In this document: positions 17,982 through 27,552 of the stretch, piece after piece
Numbering within the stretch: the first letter of the stretch is position 1
How the letters are laid out: every line of letters begins with the position of its first letter
From: Dinoroseobacter sp039192165
GTDB lineage: Bacteria; Pseudomonadota; Alphaproteobacteria; Rhodobacterales; Rhodobacteraceae
DNA: 64,000 nucleotides
Reading direction: 5' to 3'
Assembly: GCA_039192165.1 (NCBI GenBank)
Contig: JBCCXD010000015.1
Coordinates: 1-64,000 of the forward strand
Program-made: the position numbers and the translations under genes
Notes under the pieces: generated by a model
The model's database searches: none
Told to the model about the DNA's origin: nothing
Seen by the model: only the letters and a program-made list of their open reading frames with translations

Positions 17982-19007
17982 GTGAGCGCAGCCAAGGTCT
18001 CGGCCAAAAAGAGCCCGGCGAAACCCAAACCGGTCCCGGTTACGGCGGGCTTACCGCAAAAAACCGACGCCCGGAACCCCGGGACTTCGTTTGACCAGGC
18101 CTGGGTTGACCGTCTTCAGGCCAACACCTCGGCCATAGAGCGGCGCGCGGCGAGCTTGCCCGGACGGCGCAGTGTGAAGAAGGCGCATCAGGCGGCCTGG
18201 CTACTCAAAGCAATCACGATGATTGACCTGACGACCCTGGCTGGAGACGATACCGAGGCGCGCGTCGCGCGGCTTTGCGCCAAGGCCCGGCAGCCGGTAA
18301 ACCCCGCGCTTCTGAAAGCGCTCGGCATGCCGCCGATCACCACCGGGGCTGTGTGCGTCTACCATGAGATGGTACCCACAGCAGTCGCGGCCCTTGCGGG
18401 AACAGAAATTCCTGTGGCCGCGGTTTCAACAGGCTTCCCAGCTGGTCTAAGCCCTTACAGGCTGCGCGTAAAAGAAATCCGCGAAAGCGTAAAAGCAGGC
18501 GCGGAAGAAATCGATATCGTGATTTCCCGACGGCACGTCCTGCAGGGCAACTGGCGGGCGATTTACAATGAGCTCAAAGAGTTTCGCGATGCATGCGGAG
18601 ACGCCCATATCAAAGCGATCCTTGCAACCGGCGAGTTGGGGACACTGCGCAATGTCGCCAAAGCGTCTATGGTCGCAATGATGGCCGGGTCGGACTTCAT
18701 CAAGACATCCACGGGCAAGGAAGGGGTAAACGCCACCCTGCCTGTCAGCCTTGTGATGATCCGTGCTATTCGCAGCTATTTCGAGGAAACCGGCCACCGT
18801 GTCGGCTATAAACCCGCCGGCGGAATATCGAAGGCCAAAGACGCGCTCGTCTATCTGATGCTTTTGAACGAAGAGCTCGGCGCACGCTGGCTGGAGCCGG
18901 ATCTGTTTCGGTTCGGGGCCTCATCCCTGCTGGGGGACATAGAGCGCCAACTGGAACATCACGTGACCGGTGCTTACTCCGCTGCCTACCGCCACGCACT
19001 GGCCTAG
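17982..19007 (+). CDS. deoC: Deoxyribose-phosphate aldolase
   Basis: A class I aldolase of about 341 residues, splitting 2-deoxyribose 5-phosphate into glyceraldehyde 3-phosphate and acetaldehyde. The Schiff-base lysine is in FIKTSTGKEG, the second active-site lysine in GYKPAGGISK and the aspartate in EEIDIVI. I chose a GTG start because GAAGGAAG precedes it; an ATG 60 bases upstream has no such site. The N-terminal 50 residues are Lys/Pro-rich and variable. The next gene, ALDH16, could oxidise the acetaldehyde. Confidence 0.93.
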   Translation: MSAAKVSAKKSPAKPKPVPVTAGLPQKTDARNPGTSFDQAWVDRLQANTSAIERRAASLPGRRSVKKAHQAAWLLKAITMIDLTTLAGDDTEARVARLCAKARQPVNPALLKALGMPPITTGAVCVYHEMVPTAVAALAGTEIPVAAVSTGFPAGLSPYRLRVKEIRESVKAGAEEIDIVISRRHVLQGNWRAIYNELKEFRDACGDAHIKAILATGELGTLRNVAKASMVAMMAGSDFIKTSTGKEGVNATLPVSLVMIRAIRSYFEETGHRVGYKPAGGISKAKDALVYLMLLNEELGARWLEPDLFRFGASSLLGDIERQLEHHVTGAYSAAYRHALA

Positions 19008-19051
19008 GGACCCGCAATGAGTATTTGGACAAAGAAGAAAGGCGCGGCGCC

Positions 19052-21409
19052 ATGGGTGTGAAAGAGATCTTTGACGATCTGAGCTATGGTCCTGCGCCAG
19101 AAGATGCGACTGTCGCCCAAGCCTGGCTGTCGCACCATGATGCCTGCTTTGGTCACTTTGTGAATGGCGCCTTCACAAAACCACGGTCTGATTTCGAGAC
19201 CAAGAACCCGGCAACCGGGCAGCGCCTGGCACAACTGACACAAGGCACCGAAGCGGACGTGGACACTGCGGTGCAGGCCGCCCGACGAGCGCAACCGCGA
19301 TGGGCCAAATTGCCCGGACATGCGCGGGCGAAACACCTCTACGGTCTCGCACGCCTTTTGCAGAAGCACGCACGGCTTTTCGCGACGCTCGAAACACTGG
19401 ATAACGGCAAGCCCATTCGGGAAAGCCGCGACATCGACATCCCGTTGGCGCAGCGGCATTTCTATTATCATGCAGGACTTGCCCAACTGATGGAGACTGA
19501 GCTGCCTGGACGCGTACCGCACGGGGTCTGCGGGCAGGTCATTCCATGGAACTTTCCACTGCTCATGCTTGCCTGGAAAGTGGCGCCTGCCCTTGCTGCG
19601 GGCAATACTGTTGTTCTGAAACCGGCTGAATGGACCTCTCTGACCGCGTTGCTTTTTGCGGACGTCAGCCGCGAGGCGGGCTTGCCGAACGGCGTCTTAA
19701 ACGTCGTGACGGGGGATGGGCAAACCGGTGCGGCCGTTGTGGCGCATAAGGGCACCGACAAAGTGGCGTTTACCGGCTCGACCGATGTGGGCCGCGCAAT
19801 TCGCGTCGCGACGGCCGGCTCCGGCAAAGCGCTGTCACTGGAGCTGGGTGGCAAGTCACCGTATTTGGTTTTTGAAGACGCCGATATCGACTCGGCGGTC
19901 GAGGGTTTGGTCGACGCGATCTGGTTCAATCAGGGGCAGGTCTGCTGTGCAGGATCACGGCTGCTCGTGCAGGAAGGGATTGCCCAGCGGTTCGAGAAGA
20001 AGCTGCTGAATCGCATGGCCAAGCTGCGTATCGGGGATCCGCTGGACAAATGCATCGACGTGGGCGCGGTCATCGATCCGGAACAGCGAAAGAAGATCGC
20101 AGCCATGGTAGACGCAAGTAGCGGCACAGCGCACACGGCGGCCACCGCTCTGCCCAAGAAGGGCTGCTTTTATCCCCCCACGCTGATCACCGGTCTTGCG
20201 CCTGCCGATCCGCTTATGCAGGAAGAGATTTTCGGGCCAGTGCTGGTGTCCTCGACATTTCGAACGCCGTCGGAAGTCATCGATCTGGCCAACAATACCC
20301 GCTACGGGCTTGCGGCCACGGTCTGGACGGAAAACATCAACGTCGCGCTCGACATCGCTCCTAAACTGGCGGCCGGTGTGGTCTGGGTGAACGGGACCAA
20401 TATGTTCGACGCCGCTGCCGGATTTGGCGGAGTGCGCGAAAGTGGGTTCGGGCGCGAAGGCGGTTGGGAGGGGCTGCAAGCTTACACCAAACCCTTTGCA
20501 CCAGGTTCACCGGCTTTGAAGCGCATTTCGCCCGAGCCCGCCCCCAGCGAGGCTGAGTTGCCAGATGGTCTCGACCGAACCGCCAAGATGTATATCGGCG
20601 GAAAGCAAGCACGCCCCGATGGCGGATACTCGCGCACGGTTTGGTCGCCGCGTGGGCGTTTGCTCGGCCACGCACCGATTGGAAACCGAAAAGATATCCG
20701 CAACGCAGTTGAAGCAGCCAGCGGGGCAGCAGGCTGGTCGCGCAGCACAGCGCATTTGCGAGCACAGATCCTCTATTACATCGCAGAAAACCTCAGCGCA
20801 CGCACCGGAGAGTTTACCGAACGCCTGCGTGGTCTGACCGGGGTGCAGGCCCGTACTGCTGAAGCTGAAGTAGAGGCGTCGATTGCCCGCCTTTTCACCT
20901 GGGCTGCCTGGGCAGACAAGTTCGACAGTGCCGCCAAACCTGTCCCGATCCGCGGCGTAGCCCTTGCGATGCGGGAACCTATAGGTGTCATTGGAGCACT
21001 GTGCCCGGATGAAATGCCGCTGCTTGGCCTGGTCACGGTGATGGGCGCAGCACTGTCCATGGGCAACCGTGTCGTTCTGGTCCCGTCTGAACCGGCACCT
21101 CTCGCCGCCACTGATCTTTATCAAGTGCTCGACACATCTGACGTACCAGGCGGGGTGGTCAACATCGTGCCCGGTACGCATGCGGACCTCGCGCCGCATC
21201 TGGCTGCGCATATCGGCGTGGATGCAATGTGGTCTTTCTCCTCCACCGATTTGTCAGCAAAAATCGAGGCGGCTTCGGCGAGCAATCTCAAAAGGACATG
21301 GGTCAATAATGGCCGAGCCCGGGACTGGGGTGCCGTCGATGCAGAAGCCCGTGTCTGGCTGGAGGCTGCGACCGAGATTAAAACGGTCTGGGTCCCTTAT
21401 GGCGCCTGA
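19052..21409 (+). CDS. Two-domain aldehyde dehydrogenase, ALDH16 type
   Basis: A 785-residue protein with a complete ALDH domain (about 30-490) and a second, shortened ALDH-like domain (about 500-785). The first domain has the glutamate of LELGGKSPYLVF and the nucleophile C298 in GQVCCAGSRL. The second has the NAD-fold and GG(V)VNIVPG features but no glutamate/cysteine pair, so it looks non-catalytic. This architecture matches ALDH16, whose bacterial form from Loktanella keeps the catalytic cysteine. It follows deoC by 44 bases and probably takes the acetaldehyde made there, or another aldehyde of deoxynucleoside breakdown. An AAAGAAGAAAGG purine run precedes the chosen ATG. Confidence 0.9.
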   Translation: MGVKEIFDDLSYGPAPEDATVAQAWLSHHDACFGHFVNGAFTKPRSDFETKNPATGQRLAQLTQGTEADVDTAVQAARRAQPRWAKLPGHARAKHLYGLARLLQKHARLFATLETLDNGKPIRESRDIDIPLAQRHFYYHAGLAQLMETELPGRVPHGVCGQVIPWNFPLLMLAWKVAPALAAGNTVVLKPAEWTSLTALLFADVSREAGLPNGVLNVVTGDGQTGAAVVAHKGTDKVAFTGSTDVGRAIRVATAGSGKALSLELGGKSPYLVFEDADIDSAVEGLVDAIWFNQGQVCCAGSRLLVQEGIAQRFEKKLLNRMAKLRIGDPLDKCIDVGAVIDPEQRKKIAAMVDASSGTAHTAATALPKKGCFYPPTLITGLAPADPLMQEEIFGPVLVSSTFRTPSEVIDLANNTRYGLAATVWTENINVALDIAPKLAAGVVWVNGTNMFDAAAGFGGVRESGFGREGGWEGLQAYTKPFAPGSPALKRISPEPAPSEAELPDGLDRTAKMYIGGKQARPDGGYSRTVWSPRGRLLGHAPIGNRKDIRNAVEAASGAAGWSRSTAHLRAQILYYIAENLSARTGEFTERLRGLTGVQARTAEAEVEASIARLFTWAAWADKFDSAAKPVPIRGVALAMREPIGVIGALCPDEMPLLGLVTVMGAALSMGNRVVLVPSEPAPLAATDLYQVLDTSDVPGGVVNIVPGTHADLAPHLAAHIGVDAMWSFSSTDLSAKIEAASASNLKRTWVNNGRARDWGAVDAEARVWLEAATEIKTVWVPYGA

Positions 21410-21490
21410 TTGGCGGGCAGTGCTGGTTCTGATCCCGCGACCCTTTGGCGTGTCCGAGCCCCGCACAGGATTGTAGTCTGAGCGCTCCTC

Positions 21491-22588
21491 TCAGTCCTGC
21501 GTTGGCCCGGCGTCCTCCGACAGGGTCTTAGACGTGTGCATATGCTCCGTCGCGAAAGTATCCCAAAGCGTGACGAATAAGCCTGCCAGGACCGGTCCGA
21601 GCACCAAACCGGCTGCGCCGAACGCAGCAAGGCCTCCGAGAGTAGAGATCAGGATCATAATGTCGTTCATGGCCGCGTCACGACCCACGAGCTTCGGCCT
21701 GAGCAGATTGTCGATCGTTCCGACGACTGCCATGCCCCAGATACCAAGGCCAATGGCAGGCGTGAGCAGTCCCTGCGCAAACAGCCAGGCGACGCCGCAA
21801 AGCACAATCAGAGTGGGACCGATCCCCGGTATGACCGAAAAAACTGCCATGACCACGCCCCAGAACGCAGCTCCGTCGATTCCGGCGGCCCAGAATCCCA
21901 CACCGCCGAGAACACCTTGAATGATTCCAATCAGAAAAGTGCCTTTGATTGTCGCGCGGCTGACGGAAATCATGCGATCCCGCAACGCGGTCTGGGTCGC
22001 GGGTGCAAGACCGGAGTACGACAGCAACAAATCGATCACTGGCCTGTCCATCTGCAGGAAAATAAAAAAAGCATAGATGAACACGAAAAGGCTCAGAAAA
22101 AAGCTAGCTGTGCCGCGGGTGATGCTGCCCAACGCTGATACCAAAAACCCACCCACAGCGGAGGCCAGTTCCCCAAGTTTTGCTGCGATTTGGGCACTGT
22201 AATCGCCAAGCACGTCCTGGAACGGCACCCACTCGGGCAAAGGATCATTCGGAGAAACCTGAGAGAGATCATTCAACCAAGCAGACGCGGCTTCGTTGAT
22301 ACCCTGAGCCTGATTTACAGCCAGCCAGCTTATCCCGGCAAGCGGCGCAATCACAGCGACAAGCAGAAGCAAAAGCGTCAGGGTCGCGGCAAGTCCTTTT
22401 CGGCCCTTCGTGATGGACGACAGTCTTGCAAAGAGCTTTGTGGACATCGCCGAAGCAATGGCGGCCAAAACAAGCGCAACAAGAAACGGCTGCACCATGC
22501 CTACAAAGAACACCGATACCAACAGTGTTGTCACAAAGAGTGACAACCAGCGAAGAAAATCGCGGGATGGGGCGTTCAGCCTCGTCAT
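21491..22588 (-). CDS. AI-2E family (PerM/TqsA) transporter
   Basis: A 365-residue membrane protein with about eight hydrophobic segments and the family features AVFSVIPGIGPTLIVLCG and DNLLRPKLVGRDAAMNDIMILISTLGGLAAFGAAGLVLGP. Members export diverse solutes, and some are sodium/proton antiporters; autoinducer-2 export is proven only for a few. No lsr or luxS gene lies nearby, so the cargo is unknown. Confidence 0.9.
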   Translation of the reverse strand: MTRLNAPSRDFLRWLSLFVTTLLVSVFFVGMVQPFLVALVLAAIASAMSTKLFARLSSITKGRKGLAATLTLLLLLVAVIAPLAGISWLAVNQAQGINEAASAWLNDLSQVSPNDPLPEWVPFQDVLGDYSAQIAAKLGELASAVGGFLVSALGSITRGTASFFLSLFVFIYAFFIFLQMDRPVIDLLLSYSGLAPATQTALRDRMISVSRATIKGTFLIGIIQGVLGGVGFWAAGIDGAAFWGVVMAVFSVIPGIGPTLIVLCGVAWLFAQGLLTPAIGLGIWGMAVVGTIDNLLRPKLVGRDAAMNDIMILISTLGGLAAFGAAGLVLGPVLAGLFVTLWDTFATEHMHTSKTLSEDAGPTQD

Positions 22589-22675
22589 GACCTCGGTCCG
22601 GAGCTAGCAGCGGCAAGGTTAGTGACCAAGCGCAGCATTTCGCAAGGCCGCAGGCAAAAAAGACTGCACAGACTT

Positions 22676-23329
22676 CTAAACGCTCTTCTTGCCTCGGATC
22701 CAGTCAAACCCTTTGCCGATCCGCCCAAGGAACGTGTTCGGGCGTACGTTTTCCCGGCCCCATGATATGGCAATTTCATCAACGAGAGGCTCAATTTTGT
22801 CTTCCTCGAACCGGCTCCACCAAAGCCATATCCGGAAGAAGATGAAGCCAAGCACAATGAAGAAGACGATATTGAACCATGGAATGATCGTCGGGTTGGG
22901 GGTGTCGGTTGCGTTTAAGCTGGTCATGTTCGGGAACACAGACATCCAGTTCGAGCGCCATCCATAGTGACGCACAATAACCCATTGGGGGGCGTCGCTG
23001 GTGGAGACAAGGTCCTTGGCCTGCGCATTCAGGTCACTGGCGTTGAACTTAAAATAGGGAGGCCACCCCCAGTTGGTATCTTCGTTGCGATAGACAATTT
23101 CGTGACCATTGGTGCGCACCGCATCGACAAAGCGGACATCGCGGCTGTCCGTTTCTGGCGCGCCGCTGTCCGGCTTCGCCCAGAACATCCGGTTGTTGGC
23201 TGTAAAATCAACCCTGCGCTCGTAGGCATCCACAATCCGCACAACGTCGTGCCCGGGCAGTGTGTAGTGTAGGAATCCGCCCACCAGCAGGATGAGGAAT
23301 AGCTTAAATCCCCAACGGATATAGGTCAT
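22676..23329 (-). CDS. DUF1523 family membrane protein
   Basis: 217 residues with a membrane segment at each end of a periplasmic domain (about 6-25 and 145-165) and a basic cytoplasmic tail. The conserved core includes DVVRIVDAYERRVDF, RDVRFVDAVRTNG, VYRNEDTNWGWPPYFKF and VIVRHYGWRSNWMSVFPN. This family is common in Rhodobacterales and has no known function. It is followed by another small membrane gene upstream on the same strand, probably an operon. Confidence 0.85.
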   Translation of the reverse strand: MTYIRWGFKLFLILLVGGFLHYTLPGHDVVRIVDAYERRVDFTANNRMFWAKPDSGAPETDSRDVRFVDAVRTNGHEIVYRNEDTNWGWPPYFKFNASDLNAQAKDLVSTSDAPQWVIVRHYGWRSNWMSVFPNMTSLNATDTPNPTIIPWFNIVFFIVLGFIFFRIWLWWSRFEEDKIEPLVDEIAISWGRENVRPNTFLGRIGKGFDWIRGKKSV

Positions 23330-23360
23330 GTTTCAGTCCTTTTCCGGGTCTACCCGGCCC

Positions 23361-23624
23361 TCAGTCCCAATTCGTCAGGATCGCCAACGCCACCGTCAAG
23401 GCTGCCGGAAATCCGTAGACGCCCCAAATCAGGCGTCGTTTCAGCTCTTTCTCCAGCGGCACCATACCCGCGGCGAGATACTCGTCCAAAGATCCGGGTT
23501 GGCCAGCGTCCAACCAATCGGCTTCAAGCGCGCGCGCTTTTCTGGACCGTTGTAGCATGGCCGCCAGCAGGTGCGCTACGGCCAGCGCCATAAAAACAAA
23601 CAGACTGACCCGCAGAAAAGCCAT
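23361..23624 (-). CDS. Small membrane protein of unknown function
   Basis: 87 residues with two hydrophobic segments (about 5-22 and 66-84) flanking a charged linker with GSLDEYLAAGMVPLEKELKRR. An AGGAG ribosome binding site sits six bases before the ATG; a GTG just before it is possible. It is 31 bases upstream of the DUF1523 gene on the same strand. I do not recognise a family. Confidence 0.65.
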   Translation of the reverse strand: MAFLRVSLFVFMALAVAHLLAAMLQRSRKARALEADWLDAGQPGSLDEYLAAGMVPLEKELKRRLIWGVYGFPAALTVALAILTNWD

Positions 23625-23729
23625 CACACGCTCCTTTTTGTTCGCACTCTAAAGATGGGGTGCGCGCCCGGCTCTGAAAAGGGGATTGAGGGGATTGCCG
23701 CCCACCTCGACCGCACCTACCGTCGGCGC

Positions 23730-25010
23730 ATGGACGACACTCAGCTCACCCAAGCTATTCTGGCCCGTCGCAACGACTTGATCACGCTGACCCAAGACCT
23801 GATCCGTATCCCGACGCTGAATCCGCCTGGCCGGAACTATCTCGAGATCTGCAGATTTCTTGAGGCACGTTTAACTGCGCACGGGTTTACCTGCGAACTG
23901 GTGCGCGCCGAAGGCGCACCGGCCGACAGCACTGCATTTCCACGCTGGAATATCGTCGCCCGCAGAAGCGGCACGCAGCCAGGTGACTGCGTCCATTTCA
24001 ACTCACATCACGACGTTGTGGAAGTCGGCCATGGCTGGACCAAGGATCCTTTCGGGGGTGAGCTGTTGGACGGGCGCATCTATGGGCGCGGAGCCTGCGA
24101 TATGAAGGGCGGCTTGGCCGCGTCAATTGTCGCGGTCGAAGCCTTTGTCGAGACATTCCCAGATTTCAGTGGTGCGGTTGAAATTTCAGCGACAGCAGAT
24201 GAAGAATCAGGCGGCTTCGGCGGCGTAGCCTACCTTGCCGAAAACGGCTGGTTTGACCCCGAGCGCGTGCAGCATGTCATTATTCCGGAACCTCTCAATA
24301 AGGATCGGATATGCCTTGGGCATCGTGGTGTCTGGTGGGCTGAGATCGAGACCAAAGGCCGGATTGCGCACGGGTCGATGCCCTTTCTTGGAGACAGCGC
24401 GATCCGGCATATGAGCGCGGTCCTGCACGAGATTGAAACTGCGCTTTACCCCTATCTCGCGACGAAGAAGACCCAGATGCCCGTCGTGCCCGAGGGCGCA
24501 CGACAGTCGACGCTTAATATTAATTCGATCCATGGCGGGGAACCTGAGCAGGATCCCGGCTACACCGGGTTGCCTGCACCCTGTGTTGCCGACAGATGCC
24601 GTATTGTACTCGACCGACGTTTCTTAATCGAAGAAGACCTTTCAGAGGTCAAAGATGAAATCGTGCATCTGCTCGAGAAAGTAAAAGCCCAGCGCCCGAC
24701 CTTTTCCTACGAGATCCGTGAGCTTTTCGAGGTGGTTCCCACCATGACGGACAAAGACGCGCCCGTCGTACGCTCGGTGGCTCGGGCAATCGAGGCGGTG
24801 CTGGCGCGGCAACCCGACTATGTCGTCAGCCCTGGCACCTATGACCAGAAGCATATCGACAGGATCGGACGGCTGAAGAACTGCATCGCCTATGGCCCGG
24901 GGATTCTGGACCTTGCTCATCAACCAGATGAGTGGGTGGGAGTTGAGGATATGCTCGACAGTGCCCGTGTGATGGCACTGACCTTGAAAGAGCTGCTGGT
25001 CACCAACTAG
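23730..25010 (+). CDS. M20 family deacylase (ArgE/DapE type)
   Basis: A 426-residue zinc peptidase-fold hydrolase of the acetylornithine deacetylase / succinyl-diaminopimelate desuccinylase group. Zinc ligands and catalytic residues are visible in order: NSHHDVVEVG (His and Asp), GRGACDMKGG (bridging Asp), ADEESGGFGG (catalytic Glu pair), IPEPLNKD and RIAHGSMPFLG in the dimerisation lid. A downstream aldehyde dehydrogenase starts 37 bases later, so the pair may degrade an N-acylated amine or amino acid. The exact acyl substrate is unknown. Confidence 0.88.
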   Translation: MDDTQLTQAILARRNDLITLTQDLIRIPTLNPPGRNYLEICRFLEARLTAHGFTCELVRAEGAPADSTAFPRWNIVARRSGTQPGDCVHFNSHHDVVEVGHGWTKDPFGGELLDGRIYGRGACDMKGGLAASIVAVEAFVETFPDFSGAVEISATADEESGGFGGVAYLAENGWFDPERVQHVIIPEPLNKDRICLGHRGVWWAEIETKGRIAHGSMPFLGDSAIRHMSAVLHEIETALYPYLATKKTQMPVVPEGARQSTLNINSIHGGEPEQDPGYTGLPAPCVADRCRIVLDRRFLIEEDLSEVKDEIVHLLEKVKAQRPTFSYEIRELFEVVPTMTDKDAPVVRSVARAIEAVLARQPDYVVSPGTYDQKHIDRIGRLKNCIAYGPGILDLAHQPDEWVGVEDMLDSARVMALTLKELLVTN

Positions 25011-25047
25011 ACCCGCTTCCAGCCATACGCATCCAAAGGACAGCCCC

Positions 25048-26505
25048 ATGACAAATGAAGCAGACTACGATCCGGGCTTTGCGACCGACCGAATGCTGAT
25101 CGGGGGCGTGTGGGAAAGATCCACCGGCACGCTGGACCTGACAAACCCGTCCGATGGCAGCTTTCTTGCTCGAATTCCTCGGGGACGGGCCCTGGATATC
25201 GACGCAGCGGTTCAGGCCGCGCGCAAAGCTCTTGAAGGCCCGTGGGGCCAGAGAACCGCAACAGAGCGAGGCCGCGTGCTGACGCGTCTGGGCAACCTCG
25301 TCAAAGAGCGTGTCGACTGGCTTGCCGAGATGGAGGCGCAGGACGTGGGTAAGCCGCTGACGCAGGCGCGTGCAGATGCGATTGCGCTGGCGCGTTATCT
25401 TGAGTTTTACGGGGGCGCCGCCGATAAGGTGATGGGAGAAACGATCCCTTACCAGGCAGGCTACACCGTCTACACCCTGCGCGAGCCGCACGGGGTCACA
25501 GGACACATTGTCCCCTGGAATTACCCTATGCAGATCATTGGACGCTCGGTGGGTGCAGCACTGGCGATGGGCAACGCCTGCGTTCTTAAACCAGCGGAAG
25601 AGGCCTGCCTGACAGCACTGGCTTTTGCCCGTCTTGCACAAGAGGCCGGACTACCCGATGGCGCTCTGAACGTCGTTCCCGGACTGGGAGAGGAAGCCGG
25701 AGCTGCCTTGTCGGCCCATCCCGGAGTAGATCATCTTAGCTTTACCGGATCGGTGCCCGTAGGCGCGAGTGTGCAGGCAGCCGCCGCACAGAACATCGTC
25801 CCCGTGACGCTCGAACTTGGCGGCAAGTCCCCACAGATCGTTTTTGACGATGTCGATCTTGATCGCGCCCTACCCTTCCTCGTGAATGCTGGCATCCAGA
25901 ACGCCGGACAAACCTGCTCGGCTGCCTCGCGCATCCTGGTGCAAGCATCCCGGCTCGAGGAGGTCACGCGCGCTATGGCTGCTTCCTATGAGACCCTTGA
26001 AGTTGGACCCGCTTTGTCCGACCCCCACGTCGGTCCGGTGATCTCTGCGCGGCAGAAAAGCATCGTCGAGGGTTTCCTCGCAGAAGCTGGACCCGCGCAC
26101 GTCATTGCAACCGGAGTTTTGACCGACAGAGCATCTGAAACCGGGCACTATGTACTGCCACATCTGCTCTCAGGTATGAGCCCCGACCACGCCCTTGCCC
26201 GCGATGAGGTCTTTGGACCGGTACAAGTCCTGCTGCCTTTCGAAACCGAAGACGAAGCTATTGCAATCGCCAATGGTACCGATTTCGGACTGGTGGCCGG
26301 GGTCTGGACGGACAGTGGCGCCCGCCAGATGCGCCTTGCCAAAGCGCTGCAGGCCGGCCAGGTTTTTATCAACAATTACGGGGCCGGGGGCGGCGTGGAG
26401 CTTCCCTTTGGCGGCGTTGCAAAATCCGGTCATGGACGCGAAAAGGGCTTTGAGGCCCTCTATGGATTCTCTCAGCTGAAAACCGTCGCGGCCCATCACG
26501 GCTAG
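25048..26505 (+). CDS. NAD(P)-dependent aldehyde dehydrogenase
   Basis: A 485-residue single-domain ALDH. It has the Rossmann loop FTGSVPVG, the general base in LELGGKSPQIVF and the nucleophilic cysteine in NAGQTCSAASRI, and ends with the FGGVAKSGHGREKG motif. Overall it resembles amino-aldehyde/betaine-aldehyde dehydrogenases, but no substrate-specific feature can be named. It forms a likely operon with the M20 deacylase. Confidence 0.9.
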   Translation: MTNEADYDPGFATDRMLIGGVWERSTGTLDLTNPSDGSFLARIPRGRALDIDAAVQAARKALEGPWGQRTATERGRVLTRLGNLVKERVDWLAEMEAQDVGKPLTQARADAIALARYLEFYGGAADKVMGETIPYQAGYTVYTLREPHGVTGHIVPWNYPMQIIGRSVGAALAMGNACVLKPAEEACLTALAFARLAQEAGLPDGALNVVPGLGEEAGAALSAHPGVDHLSFTGSVPVGASVQAAAAQNIVPVTLELGGKSPQIVFDDVDLDRALPFLVNAGIQNAGQTCSAASRILVQASRLEEVTRAMAASYETLEVGPALSDPHVGPVISARQKSIVEGFLAEAGPAHVIATGVLTDRASETGHYVLPHLLSGMSPDHALARDEVFGPVQVLLPFETEDEAIAIANGTDFGLVAGVWTDSGARQMRLAKALQAGQVFINNYGAGGGVELPFGGVAKSGHGREKGFEALYGFSQLKTVAAHHG

Positions 26506-26559
26506 CAGGCAAGTGCTTCTTTTGCCCGGCAACCAGATCCCTTTCGGCAGACCGCTCCT

Positions 26560-27552
26560 TCAGATCAAGCCTTCGGCAACAAATTTTGCGCGCACGTCTG
26601 TTTTGGGCCGCGCCCCAAAGTGGCTTATCACCTCTGCTGCTGCGACAACTCCCATGCGTCCGCAGGTCTTCAGATCCTGACCGGTCACGAGCCCGTACAA
26701 AAACCCGGCAGCGAACTGGTCTCCTGCTCCGGTGGCATCCACTGGCACGACCTTCCGCACCGGCACTTCCGCCCGCGCATCCCCACGCAGCAGGATCACC
26801 GGGTCTCCAGACCGCGTGCAAACCACTAATTCGCAAACAGAGGACGCCTGCGCCAAAGCCTGATTGAGATCATCTGTTTCGTAGAGCGCTTCGAACTCAT
26901 GCTGGTTGCCGATCACGAAATTCAGCTCATCGGCAACCAGTCGTTGAAAATCTGCCCGATGCCGGTCAACGCAGAACGGATCCGAAAGCGTGATGCCCGC
27001 ATGTCCGCCCGAAGCGCGTGCATAGCGGGCCGCGGCCTCGAATGCCGCCTTCCCAGGAACCTTGTCAAAAAGATATCCTTCAAGGAAAAGAAGACCAACG
27101 TCGGAGAACACGTCTTCCGCGACGTCCTCAGGGCCGAGGTCAGCACCGGCACCCAGGTAGGTGTTCATAGAGCGCTCGCCGTCGGGCGTGACAAAAATCA
27201 TCGAACGAGACGTCGGAGCCTCGACCTCTGGGAGCGGCAGGTTTGGAAAGGCTGTGCCTTCCGCTTCCATGCCCTGCGCGTAAAACCGGCCCAGTGCATC
27301 ATCCTTCACACGCCCGATAAAGGCACAGCGCACACCGAGTTCTCCAAGGCCAGCCAGTGTGTTCGCCACTGAGCCACCCGGCGCCTGCACCCGCTCTGAC
27401 ATGGCCGCGTAGAGCATCTCGGCCCGCGGTCGATCCACAAGCTGCATTATCCCTTTCTCGATCCCCATATGATCCAGAAAGCTGTCATCGGTCTGGGCCA
27501 GGACATCAACGATGGCATTGCCGATACCGACAACTTGAAACGATTTTGTCAC
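26560..27552 (-). CDS. PfkB family kinase, adenosine kinase-like
   Basis: 330 residues of the ribokinase/PfkB family. It starts QVVGIGNAIVDVL and has the substrate motif GGSVANTLAGL. The C-terminal ATP/anion-hole motif is VDATGAGDQFAAGFLYGL, with its catalytic aspartate. The closest group is alphaproteobacterial adenosine kinase, but other sugar or nucleoside kinases are possible. I chose a GTG start because it forms a GTGA overlap with the stop of nth; an ATG 24 bases upstream lies inside nth. Confidence 0.85.
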   Translation of the reverse strand: MTKSFQVVGIGNAIVDVLAQTDDSFLDHMGIEKGIMQLVDRPRAEMLYAAMSERVQAPGGSVANTLAGLGELGVRCAFIGRVKDDALGRFYAQGMEAEGTAFPNLPLPEVEAPTSRSMIFVTPDGERSMNTYLGAGADLGPEDVAEDVFSDVGLLFLEGYLFDKVPGKAAFEAAARYARASGGHAGITLSDPFCVDRHRADFQRLVADELNFVIGNQHEFEALYETDDLNQALAQASSVCELVVCTRSGDPVILLRGDARAEVPVRKVVPVDATGAGDQFAAGFLYGLVTGQDLKTCGRMGVVAAAEVISHFGARPKTDVRAKFVAEGLI

